Assembly (NCBI GenBank): GCA_031261865.1
Contig: JAISIV010000003.1
Location: forward strand, 1 to 15,977
Length of the DNA stretch: 15,977 nt
Direction of reading: 5' to 3'
Source: Lactobacillaceae bacterium
GTDB lineage: Bacteria; Bacillota; Bacilli; Lactobacillales; Lactobacillaceae
Shown: one piece after another, positions 7,875 to 13,778 of the stretch
Layout of the letters: each line of letters begins with the position of its first letter
How positions within the stretch are numbered: the stretch's first letter is position 1
Position numbers and translations under genes: made by a program
The notes under the pieces: model-generated
Database searches by the model: none
The model's input: the letters and a program-made list of their open reading frames with translations, nothing else
What the model was told of the DNA's origin: nothing

Positions 7875-8600
7875 CCAAAGTTCATCCTCCAATCGTTGGG
7901 TGTCGTAAACTTCATCTGCCAAGCATCTAAATACCAAGTCTCTCTGGACACAGTATCAAAATGCCTGGGCATCGAATTTCACAATCTTTTAAAGCAATTG
8001 CTTCCCAATTTCATATCAAATTAAGTTTGTGTCTCTATCGTATTTCGACAATTTCCCGGTTAATTAAACCCAGGTCAACTAATCTCATCTCATTTAACAT
8101 GGTGTGCCAACAATCAGCCCACTATTTCTTTCTATCTCAGTAGCACCTATTCTGCCTCAGAATCGAGTGCTAAATCATCAAACTATCTTTCTATACGCCT
8201 TGTTAAATGAGTGTATTGACTACCAGTATCATTGTTAATCCCACCTGTGAATTAACAACGGTACCATTCAACGACCGTTTACGCCGTCTTCCGATATTTA
8301 AACTCCTACGAATATTCCTTAATCCCACGGCCGCCACAACCCTTAAAAAGCTTCTCAGCCAGGCTGATAGATTCTCTAAACGCAGATGAATCCTGTCTCT
8401 AATATTGTCTTCCGGAGAAGCTCTTGTTGGTGAATTGCCGGAACAACCATCGTTTACCCAACTCATTTCGTACACCATGTTTAGTTCCGGAGAACGTATG
8501 CACAAAAATATAAGTAACAACTTATATTCAGAATAATAACAGGTATTTTTGAATGGCATCGGTCGCAAATAAGCATCTGAAGGCCAAAATAGCACTTAAA

Positions 8601-8631
8601 AAAGGTAGCAACAAAAAATGCTGCTACCTTT
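8601..8631 (-). terminator. Intrinsic terminator after the 200-residue orphan gene
   Basis: A perfect 10-bp stem, AAAGGTAGCA with TGCTACCTTT, follows the stop codon almost at once and is followed by TTTAAG on the minus strand. Confidence 0.85.
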
Positions 8632-8634
8632 CAA

Positions 8635-9237
8635 TCAAACCTCAAATTTATTTTTCATCCATGCCATGATTTCCAATCTGGGGTCACTAAATTTCACTTC
8701 GGCTAAATCATAAGGAAAATCCACGCTCTTATTGCTTGCACTATATTTTTTTGAGACCATTTTTTGTACACCGCCACGCATCAGGGCTTTACGAGGAGAC
8801 TCCCCAAAAAGTCGTGTCATAACGTCCCGCTCAAAATCTACAAACGCCGAGGCATTGAAAATATCTGTCCGAAACTTTGTTTGTTGCTTCAGATACTTGC
8901 CCTTTATATTATCTCGGTCATAGGTAGCAATAAATGCATTCATGAATATGATCATCTTTGCGAAATTCGTTGATGGAATATATTTCGTGGCCTCTGCTAC
9001 AAACTTTGTAGTATTTTGCGACTCCTCTTTTTCTGGCCCCAGCCAGTCAAGAATTGCTCGATGATTGGCAGAGACAATGAAATTATCGTCCATTCTGAAA
9101 AAACTCTCCAATAGCTCATTTAATTCTTCATACGTCACATATCCAGCTCCCAACGCTAAATAATGATATCCCGCGTTAACAAACAGGTTTAATCGCACAA
9201 TGTGCTTGTAATACTCATACGGTGTCACTTTCTTCAT
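8635..9237 (-). CDS. Unrecognised 200-residue protein
   Basis: I do not recognise this protein. It is soluble-looking, with no signal peptide, no membrane helix and no clear catalytic motif. It is rich in aromatic residues in the first 40 positions (YEYYKHIVRL, YHYLALGAGY) and basic in the middle (KGKYLKQQTKFR). The ATG at 9237 has GAAGGAG 8 nt upstream, so the start is good. It has its own promoter (9328-9356) and terminator (8601-8631), so it is a real single-gene unit. It lies between the DnaD-like pair and the hairpin-rich region before the recombinase, and is therefore probably part of the same mobile element. Possible roles include element maintenance or defence; the sequence does not decide. 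Confidence 0.75.
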   Translation of the reverse strand: MKKVTPYEYYKHIVRLNLFVNAGYHYLALGAGYVTYEELNELLESFFRMDDNFIVSANHRAILDWLGPEKEESQNTTKFVAEATKYIPSTNFAKMIIFMNAFIATYDRDNIKGKYLKQQTKFRTDIFNASAFVDFERDVMTRLFGESPRKALMRGGVQKMVSKKYSASNKSVDFPYDLAEVKFSDPRLEIMAWMKNKFEV

Positions 9238-9327
9238 CCCTCAATCTCCTTCGGCGCGATAAACAGTCTATTATTTATCGGCATCATTAACTTCTTAAAA
9301 ATCAACTCAACGAATAAACTTCCCCCA

Positions 9328-9356
9328 ATATTAAATCTTCTTGTGTCAGCTGCCAA
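9328..9356 (-). promoter_or_regulatory. Sigma-A-type promoter of the 200-residue orphan gene
   Basis: On the minus strand TTGGCA (9351-9356) is separated by exactly 17 bp from TAATAT (9328-9333). Transcription would start near 9321, giving a leader of about 85 nt. The leader contains a hairpin, CGATAAA/TTTATCG (9257-9280), just upstream of the ribosome-binding site, which could modulate translation. Confidence 0.7.
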
Positions 9357-9359
9357 CCC

Positions 9360-9375
9360 AAAATGTATACATTTT
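9360..9375. promoter_or_regulatory. Perfect 16-bp palindrome next to the -35 box
   Basis: AAAATGTATACATTTT is a perfect palindrome that begins 4 bp upstream of the TTGGCA box. It is a plausible binding site for a dimeric regulator, repressor or activator. Confidence 0.55.
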
Positions 9376-9416
9376 CCATACCTCACTGTTTCGTACGCCG
9401 TTCATCTCAAAACGAA

Positions 9417-9447
9417 AGAGGATAGCACCACCCTGGCACCATCCTCT
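9417..9447 (-). terminator. Intrinsic terminator after the DnaD-like pair
   Basis: AGAGGAT/ATCCTCT form a perfect 7-bp outer stem (9417-9423 with 9441-9447) that can extend inwards with wobble pairs. TTTCGTTTT follows on the minus strand. It ends the two-gene unit 20 nt after its last stop codon. Confidence 0.8.
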
Positions 9448-9466
9448 CTGTTATTAATTCATGAAA

Positions 9467-10117
9467 TTAACTGTCTGTTACATCCCATGCACGCTTTTTC
9501 TTTGGTTCAGTCCATTCCTTTATTGCAGCGTCAATTTCAGCTTGCGTACGCTTAGGATAGGCGTACTTCAAAAATATCGAGGGAGATATCTTCTCCAGTC
9601 GCCGCAGATGAGTCTCGATTCGCCCTCTCTCATAACCTGTCCGTGCAACGTCGTATATAAACTGCTTAAACTCTGGTGATAACCGTTTACCAATACGCCG
9701 AACCGGCGGAACAGGAAGTCCAGCAATCATAATCGCTTTCCCCGTTTCTTCGTCGTATTCCACTGGGACCGTCTTCGCCCTCCTCTGTGCTTCATGATTA
9801 CTTTTTATCCCTGAGTCTCTGTACACTTTACCAAGCGTTTCGACAAAGTGCTTCCAGTTCCGTAGCCGCTTGTTCTTCTGATCGCGAATCTCGACCTCAA
9901 CAACTTCGATAGTGTCGTTGATGACGTTCTCATTAACATTGAACAATCCAACCCAGCATTCTGCGTTACCTTGCAACGAAATTTCATATGGTGTCTTGTT
10001 TAGAAATTCAGCAATCATCGCTTCGATCTGTCGCACCTTTTGATCCAATTGTTCATTTGGAATAATGCACCCCTGACCAGTAAATTCAACATGAATCTTG
10101 TCGTTATTCTCGCTCAT
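9467..10117 (-). CDS. DnaD-like protein, paralogue of the upstream gene without nuclease domain
   Basis: A 216-residue protein from ATG 10117, which has GGAAGG 9 nt upstream. A longer frame from GTG 10162 overlaps the preceding gene and is less likely. Residues about 30-105 align end to end with the DnaD-like part of the upstream protein (IEAMIAEFLNKTPYE opposite VQALESFLGKRLTHAE; RNWKHFVETLGKVYRDSGI opposite RDFRYVKGVIKNVLAEQGI). Residues 117-185 match its C-terminal domain (VPVEYDEETG, GLPVP, EFKQF, RLEKISPSIFLKY). A basic tail, TEPKKKRAWDVTDS, is added. DnaD-like domains occur in Gram-positive primosome and phage or plasmid replication proteins. The pair probably arose by duplication. Function is inferred as replication or DNA binding of the element. 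Confidence 0.8.
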   Translation of the reverse strand: MSENNDKIHVEFTGQGCIIPNEQLDQKVRQIEAMIAEFLNKTPYEISLQGNAECWVGLFNVNENVINDTIEVVEVEIRDQKNKRLRNWKHFVETLGKVYRDSGIKSNHEAQRRAKTVPVEYDEETGKAIMIAGLPVPPVRRIGKRLSPEFKQFIYDVARTGYERGRIETHLRRLEKISPSIFLKYAYPKRTQAEIDAAIKEWTEPKKKRAWDVTDS

Positions 10118-10151
10118 TTTATTAATCCTTCCAGTCTCCATATTTGTTCCA

Positions 10152-11444
10152 TCAATAATCACCCCGCATGTACTTCAACAGTGTCATATGGGATATCTTC
10201 TCAACCTTATTAATAGCCGTCTCTAGCTTGTTTATCTGGTACCCTAGCTTTCCGGCCTCGTTAACAAACTGTTTGAAGTCGTCAGTAAACCGTTTACTGT
10301 GCGTTGTACCGGTTGCGGTGACCATATACGTTCGCTCTGTCGGCACAGGAATACCACCAACTGAATAGATTCCTGTAGCCTCATCAAACTCTACCGGAAC
10401 TTCTCGAGCACTGTCTGCCAGCTCCTTATTTACCTGAATACCTTGTTCAGCAAGGACGTTCTTGATAACGCCTTTTACATACCGAAAATCCCTCAATGAA
10501 TCGTCCATCTTGGTATTAATTCGATGTTCAACTCGTCTTATAGATTCTTCTACAATGGACACCGACACGTTGTAATAGCCTACCAATGCTGTCACATCAA
10601 AAGTTTCTGCATGTGTTAAACGCTTTCCTAAAAAGGATTCTAACGCTTGAACAATTGGCTGCATCTTCGTCCTCAGATAATCATTTTCCTCAATACGTCC
10701 ATGCTTATCAAAACTAAAGCCAGACCCATCAGCGTCAATATCTTCAACCTGTTCCTCTGGTTGTTGTGTCTCTTGCTGTTGTGCTAACGACTCGAACGAC
10801 AAGTTACGTATTTCTTCCCTAGCGACCGCCAATTTATCATTCAATTGCCTAATCACCACCAGTTGATCCTTTTGAGCTTGATACAGAGCATCCAAGACAT
10901 CTTTACCAATCAATACGGAATTTGGATTAACCTCGAAATAGCTATCTCCTCCAACCTCAATCGCGCTAACAGTCAGATCATCCTCTACCGGTTTGGGATA
11001 TTCATTTGTTGCCCCAAAATATGCAACAGAGTACTTACCAAAGTTTGTCATTCGAGCTCGCTTACCACGCCATTGCTTAATTTCATTAACGAATCGGCGA
11101 ATAATTGAATCTATCGACTCTTTATCTTTATGGTGCACAACCAATAACGGAACACCCACGTCTCGCGCATACATGATGCGTCGCTCATCATTTGTTCCGT
11201 ACTGAATCTGGTGCATCATTTCAGATGGAGTCGCACTTAGCTTCGAAAAATGTTGCGCACCTTGATACTCAATAATCGCTTTAACTTGATGATTACCCTT
11301 TTCAAAGTTCAACAGGAAATCAACTGGTAATGCATGCCCTTGTTCATTCATCAGACCAGGCAACTCTGCTTCACGAGTAAACGAAACCTTCATTTGTGTT
11401 AAAATGACACTAATTGCAGCTTCGCCTTCACTGTCTTTGGCCAT
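10152..11444 (-). CDS. Vsr-like PD-(D/E)xK nuclease fused to a DnaD-like domain
   Basis: A 430-residue protein; the ATG at 11444 has AGAAAGGA 9 nt upstream. Residues 1-125 have the Vsr/restriction-like layout: ALPVDFLLNF (D42), IIEYQGAQHF (E59, Q61, H65), then DERRIMYARDVGVPLLVVHHKD, resembling phage Vsr-like and putative homing nucleases. Residues 180-230 contain a coiled coil and a Gln-rich linker. Residues about 260-337 resemble the DnaD/DnaB_2 domain (ALESFLGKRLTHAE, then the YIxxIL-like FRYVKGVIKNVL and EQGIQ). The last 85 residues (VPVEFDEATG, GGIPVP, DDFKQF, EKISHMTLLKY) form a domain shared only with the next gene here. The two genes are 34 nt apart and share a terminator. Expression is probably controlled by the divergent regulator. 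Inferred role: origin handling, or nuclease-coupled replication or defence. Confidence 0.8.
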   Translation of the reverse strand: MAKDSEGEAAISVILTQMKVSFTREAELPGLMNEQGHALPVDFLLNFEKGNHQVKAIIEYQGAQHFSKLSATPSEMMHQIQYGTNDERRIMYARDVGVPLLVVHHKDKESIDSIIRRFVNEIKQWRGKRARMTNFGKYSVAYFGATNEYPKPVEDDLTVSAIEVGGDSYFEVNPNSVLIGKDVLDALYQAQKDQLVVIRQLNDKLAVAREEIRNLSFESLAQQQETQQPEEQVEDIDADGSGFSFDKHGRIEENDYLRTKMQPIVQALESFLGKRLTHAETFDVTALVGYYNVSVSIVEESIRRVEHRINTKMDDSLRDFRYVKGVIKNVLAEQGIQVNKELADSAREVPVEFDEATGIYSVGGIPVPTERTYMVTATGTTHSKRFTDDFKQFVNEAGKLGYQINKLETAINKVEKISHMTLLKYMRGDY

Positions 11445-11459
11445 GAGCTAAATCCTTTC

Positions 11460-11506
11460 TATACTATATTTTCTACATTTTCCTAAGTTTAGAAAAGTAT
11501 AGTATA
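11460..11506. promoter_or_regulatory. Divergent promoter/operator region with long inverted repeat
   Basis: The left arm 11460-11475 and right arm 11490-11506 (TATACTAT-ATTTTCTA against the complement of TAGAAAAGTATAGTATA) are a 16/17-bp inverted repeat with a single-base offset. It fills the gap between the divergent Vsr-DnaD gene and the HTH regulator. TATAGT/TATACT -10-like boxes lie inside the arms on both strands. Binding by the HTH protein would shut both promoters; this is inference. Confidence 0.6.
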
Positions 11507-11558
11507 CGCTACCAGTTTTTGCAAGCCTCAAAATTTTGTATTCTTGGAGTTCGTATAT

Positions 11559-11948
11559 ATGTCTGTAAAAGATAACATCATCACACTATGGAAAGCACAA
11601 CGACCTGATATTCCATCTATTAGAGTTTTAGAAAAAGAAATCGGTTTAAGCAATGGTGCATTAAATTACTGGACTCACGGTAATCCAAGTGGAAAGCAAC
11701 TCAATAAGCTGGCTGACTTCTTCAACGTTTCCCCAGATGACATTCTTGATCTTGATAGAGATACGTATATGAAAGCTGAGGATAAACTACCCGCAGGCCT
11801 TACATTCAATGATCTGACCAAAAAAATTACTGTCCCACTGGAACACCCGAAGATTTCACTATCATTGGACGGACAAGAGCTTACACCTGAACAGCAACAC
11901 AGCATAATTGAATTACTACGTAGTTTCAAACAAGTATTTGACGACTAA
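11559..11948 (+). CDS. Cro/CI-type helix-turn-helix regulator
   Basis: A 129-residue protein, the only gene on the plus strand. The ATG at 11559 has GGAG 9 nt upstream. An in-frame TTG at 11544 would contain that ribosome-binding site and is rejected. Residues about 5-55 form an XRE-type HTH: LEKEIGLSNGALNYWTHG as helices 2-3, then LNKLADFFNVSPDDIL, the usual last helix of the domain. The C-terminal 70 residues (LTPEQQHSIIELLRSFKQVF) are probably a dimerisation part; no LexA-type peptidase Ser/Lys pair is visible. It faces the Vsr-DnaD gene across a long inverted repeat and ends in a strong terminator. It most likely represses that promoter and its own, as in phage or plasmid switches. Confidence 0.85.
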   Translation: MSVKDNIITLWKAQRPDIPSIRVLEKEIGLSNGALNYWTHGNPSGKQLNKLADFFNVSPDDILDLDRDTYMKAEDKLPAGLTFNDLTKKITVPLEHPKISLSLDGQELTPEQQHSIIELLRSFKQVFDD

Positions 11949-11953
11949 CGACA

Positions 11954-11987
11954 AAAAGGGCGATGCATCGATGTGCATCGCCCTTTT
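11954..11987 (+). terminator. Strong intrinsic terminator after the HTH regulator
   Basis: A 14-bp perfect stem, AAAAGGGCGATGCA (11954-11967) with TGCATCGCCCTTTT (11974-11987), has a 6-nt loop. With A-tracts and T-tracts on both sides it should work in both directions, insulating the regulator from the block-A repeat to its right. Confidence 0.9.
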
Positions 11988-12088
11988 GCTGCTGTCCCTT
12001 ACGCTACCTCGTGATCACCAATCATATTGATAACAGATTTCCAATTCCCACCATGATGAACACCGCTCAAAATGAAAAATTCAGGGGG

Positions 12089-12299
12089 TCTGACACAACA
12101 AAAAAGCGGGCCGAAGCCCGCCAAATCAACGTTTATTATGAGCTAAAATAATTTTCTGACACAACGGCATTTTCCGTTGTGTCAAAGTACATTCCAACAT
12201 ATCTAAAAACAACTATATTTAACCATTCAAAGATAAACAAAAACCCCGCCGTAGCAGGGTTTTGCAAAGATATAAAAACAATAAAATGCCGACTGGGGG
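12089..12299 (-). repeat. Copy A of the tRNA-Thr downstream block
   Basis: A diverged copy of the segment that follows tRNA-Thr, in the same order: terminator 1 (GCGGGC-CGAA-GCCCGC, 12106-12121), hairpin 2 (TGACACAACGG with CCGTTGTGTCA, 12157-12184), a conserved AT-rich stretch (about 12190-12238), terminator 2 (12243-12264), and the tRNA-Thr 3'-end core (12286-12299). Terminator stems differ from copy C but stay paired. It lies downstream of higA and should end its transcription. Confidence 0.85.
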
Positions 12300-12330
12300 T
12301 TCCAAGGTTTGAAACCGCGGGTTGTAATAC
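12286..12330 (-). other. Attachment-site-like junction A (tRNA-Thr 3' core plus arm)
   Basis: ATGCCGACTGGGGG (12286-12299) is identical to the last bases of tRNA-Thr plus 1 bp (15700-15713). To its right, 12306-12330 matches junction B exactly over 25 bp but not the functional tRNA. It starts with the palindrome GGTTTGAAACC. About half of the bases align with the T-arm and anticodon arm of tRNA-Thr without gaps, so it may be a tRNA-mimicking attP arm or a decayed tRNA copy. Confidence 0.6.
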
Positions 12331-12340
12331 TGATCCCCTA

Positions 12341-12622
12341 CTACGCCAAGCGAACTTCTAACTTTTTACCGAGCGCAAAAGCCAATTTGCTCATCGTGTC
12401 AAAGCTCGTATTTGCTCCATGCTCAATTCTGTTCACCGTCGATTGCGGAACTCCTGCCCGAATAGCTAACTCCGCTTGAGACAAACCTGCGGCCTCACGG
12501 GCCTTCATCAATTGAAATGCTGATTCCAACTTTTCACTTTCCGATTCTACTCCAGCGCGCCGTTCTGGATTTCGCATGTAACGAGTGGCAATTTCATTAA
12601 AACTTGTGGTCTTTGCTGCCAT
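12341..12622 (-). CDS. higA: HigA-type antitoxin (HTH_3)
   Basis: A 93-residue protein. The ATG at 12622 has GGAAGGTG about 8 nt upstream and lies 1 nt after the toxin stop codon; the longer in-frame ORF upstream is an artefact in the toxin gene. Residues about 40-90 are a canonical XRE HTH: AREAAGLSQAELAIRAGVPQ, STVNRIEHG, then TMSKLAFALGKKLEVRL. The N-terminal 35 residues, including MRNPERRAG, are typical of antitoxins paired with HigB/Gp49 toxins. It would neutralise HigB and repress the operon. Transcription runs into the terminators of repeat copy A. Toxin-first order fits higBA. Confidence 0.9.
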   Translation of the reverse strand: MAAKTTSFNEIATRYMRNPERRAGVESESEKLESAFQLMKAREAAGLSQAELAIRAGVPQSTVNRIEHGANTSFDTMSKLAFALGKKLEVRLA

Positions 12623-12623
12623 A

Positions 12624-12983
12624 TTATTCACCTTCCATTTTATAAAATTCATCCCGCAATAATTTCCCGTGTGCAATCTCAGATGCTGGTGTCTTTTGAG
12701 TCTTCTTCGTAAACCCGTGTGTGATAACAAAGTCAGCCCCAACAACATGAAAATAGATTGCTCGTTGAATGTTTGAAGCCACCTTCGAACGCAATTCATA
12801 TAAATTTTTGTCCAATGGCTTTATCCATTCCATTCGGGCCGCGTCTTGAAGCCCTACTGCTTGCACTTTTAGTATTGTTGACACAAGTTTATCACCATCT
12901 TTGGGTGGTAAACTTTGCAAAAATTCTTGAAACTCATCATGCCCGTTCGGTCGCGTAAAACTTCTAAATTCCGGTTTTTCCAT
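12624..12983 (-). CDS. higB: HigB-type toxin (Gp49/RelE superfamily mRNA interferase)
   Basis: A 119-residue protein from ATG 12983. The signature of the HigB/Gp49 family is clear: ARMEWIKPLDKNLYELR (about residues 50-66), RAIYFHVVGADFVITHGF and KKTQKTPASEIAHGKLLRDEF. The family cleaves mRNA on the ribosome. A TTG at 12998 could extend the frame but lies upstream of the -10 box and is rejected. No ribosome-binding site precedes the ATG. The gene is followed 1 nt later by the antitoxin. It occupies, with higA, the small cassette between repeat copies A and B. Probable role: element stabilisation or abortive infection. Confidence 0.9.
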   Translation of the reverse strand: MEKPEFRSFTRPNGHDEFQEFLQSLPPKDGDKLVSTILKVQAVGLQDAARMEWIKPLDKNLYELRSKVASNIQRAIYFHVVGADFVITHGFTKKTQKTPASEIAHGKLLRDEFYKMEGE

Positions 12984-12989
12984 ATAGTT

Positions 12990-13019
12990 ATTATACAATA
13001 TTTTGCATTAAATTATCAA
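12990..13019 (-). promoter_or_regulatory. higBA promoter, predicted leaderless transcript
   Basis: On the minus strand TTGATA (13014-13019), an 18-bp spacer and a consensus TATAAT (12990-12995) end only 6 nt before the higB ATG (12983). Transcription should begin at or next to the start codon. Confidence 0.7.
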
Positions 13020-13052
13020 TATATGCTCTTAACTAGAAGTTTAACTCTTCTT

Positions 13053-13257
13053 TCTTGACGCACAAAAAACGGACAAAGCCCGGCAAATCAACAGATATCA
13101 TGAACAAATTTTATTTTCTGACACACGGGGATTTTCCGTGTGTAAAAGTACATTCCAACATATCTAAAAACAGCTATGTTTAACCATTCAAAGATAAACA
13201 AAAACCCCGTCGTAGCAGGGTTTTGCAAAGATATGAAACAAATCAGATGCGACTGGG
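13053..13257 (-). repeat. Copy B of the tRNA-Thr downstream block
   Basis: The most damaged copy. The AT-rich stretch and terminator 2 (13200-13225) are well kept. Hairpin 2 keeps ACACACGG/CCGTGTGT (13121-13128 with 13136-13143) but loses its outer pairs. Terminator 1 is weak (CGG/CCG only). The tRNA core is reduced to ATGCGACTGGG. It lies between the higB promoter and the AlbA cassette. Confidence 0.8.
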
Positions 13258-13288
13258 TTTCTGGGTTTGAAACCGCGGGTTGTAATAC
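13247..13288 (-). other. Attachment-site-like junction B
   Basis: A degenerate tRNA-Thr core (13247-13257, missing one C and two Gs) is followed by a 25-bp arm (13264-13288) identical to that of junction A, including GGTTTGAAACC. The decayed core suggests an older insertion that can no longer recombine well. Confidence 0.55.
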
Positions 13289-13343
13289 GAATTCACTACT
13301 AACAATTCTGGTTCGATACGCAGCACATTGTCAGTTCTAGAAA

Positions 13344-13374
13344 AAGGCCAAAACCAACAATTTTGGTCAGGCTT
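13344..13374 (-). terminator. Probable terminator after the 94-residue gene
   Basis: CCAAAA (13348-13353) pairs with TTTTGG (13361-13366), with an outer AAAG/CTTT pair across an internal loop. CCTTTTTC follows on the minus strand. It is weaker than the others in the window. Confidence 0.55.
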
Positions 13375-13383
13375 TCTTCTATA

Positions 13384-13668
13384 TCAGTAGTCGTCACGCC
13401 ATACTATGTCGGAAAACGCGTCCTCCACTGTAAGCCCATCAAATAATGGTTGTTTCAAAAAATCATCCCGTGTTTCATCGGATGTATTTTTTGTCTCCGT
13501 CCACACAGTTTCCGGAGTATCCAATCCATAATCTTCTACCTTAATTACAGATTGATCAAGATTATTTCCGTATCCTTGAATTAGGTATTTGTGCGTACCA
13601 TATACAAGAAAAATCTCTTCTCCCGTGTACAACTTCTCAAGTAGTTGGTTTCTCTCGAATTCTTTCAT
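13384..13668 (-). CDS. Small acidic protein of unknown function
   Basis: A 94-residue protein from ATG 13668, with GGAGAGG 12 nt upstream; a TTG at 13689 would overlap that site. The sequence starts with a helical MKEFERNQLLEKLYTGEE, followed by beta-like IFLVYGTHKYLIQGYG, and ends very acidic (VEDAFSDIVWRDDY). Similar small YLIQGYG-containing hypothetical proteins occur in lactobacilli as I recall, without known function. It follows the AlbA/GHKL gene in the same direction after a 110-bp gap with no clear terminator, so they probably share a transcript. An antitoxin or immunity role is possible but not shown. Confidence 0.7.
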   Translation of the reverse strand: MKEFERNQLLEKLYTGEEIFLVYGTHKYLIQGYGNNLDQSVIKVEDYGLDTPETVWTETKNTSDETRDDFLKQPLFDGLTVEDAFSDIVWRDDY

Positions 13669-13778
13669 TGTTTTTAACGTCCTCTCCAAATACCTTGGTT
13701 ACTTTTCAGCAAGGCCTCGAACCGCAGCTCCGCACCTTATATGAATTTTACTTTCACAATTTCAGAACAGGCTTTGTA

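Larger units (their letters stand above)
7466..8600. other. Large non-coding region with clustered hairpins
   Basis: About 1.1 kb without a credible gene. The short ORFs here lack ribosome-binding sites and recognisable sequence. The part 7620-7880 is a dense series of inverted repeats (listed separately). The rest holds a small hairpin ATGCC-TG-GGCAT (7961-7972), two near-palindromes with the shared decamer TTCCGGAGAA (about 8412 and 8486), and an AT-rich hairpin AATATAAGT/ACTTATATT near 8507-8528. It may be a DNA-processing locus (oriT, single-strand origin or attP-like) or a decayed gene remnant. Confidence 0.6.

Noticed and set aside
7961..8143. 60-residue plus-strand ORF
   Set aside because: No ribosome-binding site and no family resemblance; it begins in a small hairpin.
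8203..8595. 130-residue minus-strand ORF in the non-coding region
   Set aside because: No ribosome-binding site before its start, unusual Arg/Ser-rich low-order composition, and no recognisable domain. It overlaps structured repeats and an equally weak plus-strand ORF.
12301..12360. A functional second tRNA at junction A
   Set aside because: Only about half of the bases upstream of the core align with tRNA-Thr, and neither the anticodon stem, D-arm nor 5' acceptor strand can be formed.
12623..12799. N-terminal extension of the antitoxin ORF up to 12799
   Set aside because: It lies inside the toxin gene in another frame. The ATG at 12622 has a strong ribosome-binding site and gives the normal antitoxin length.
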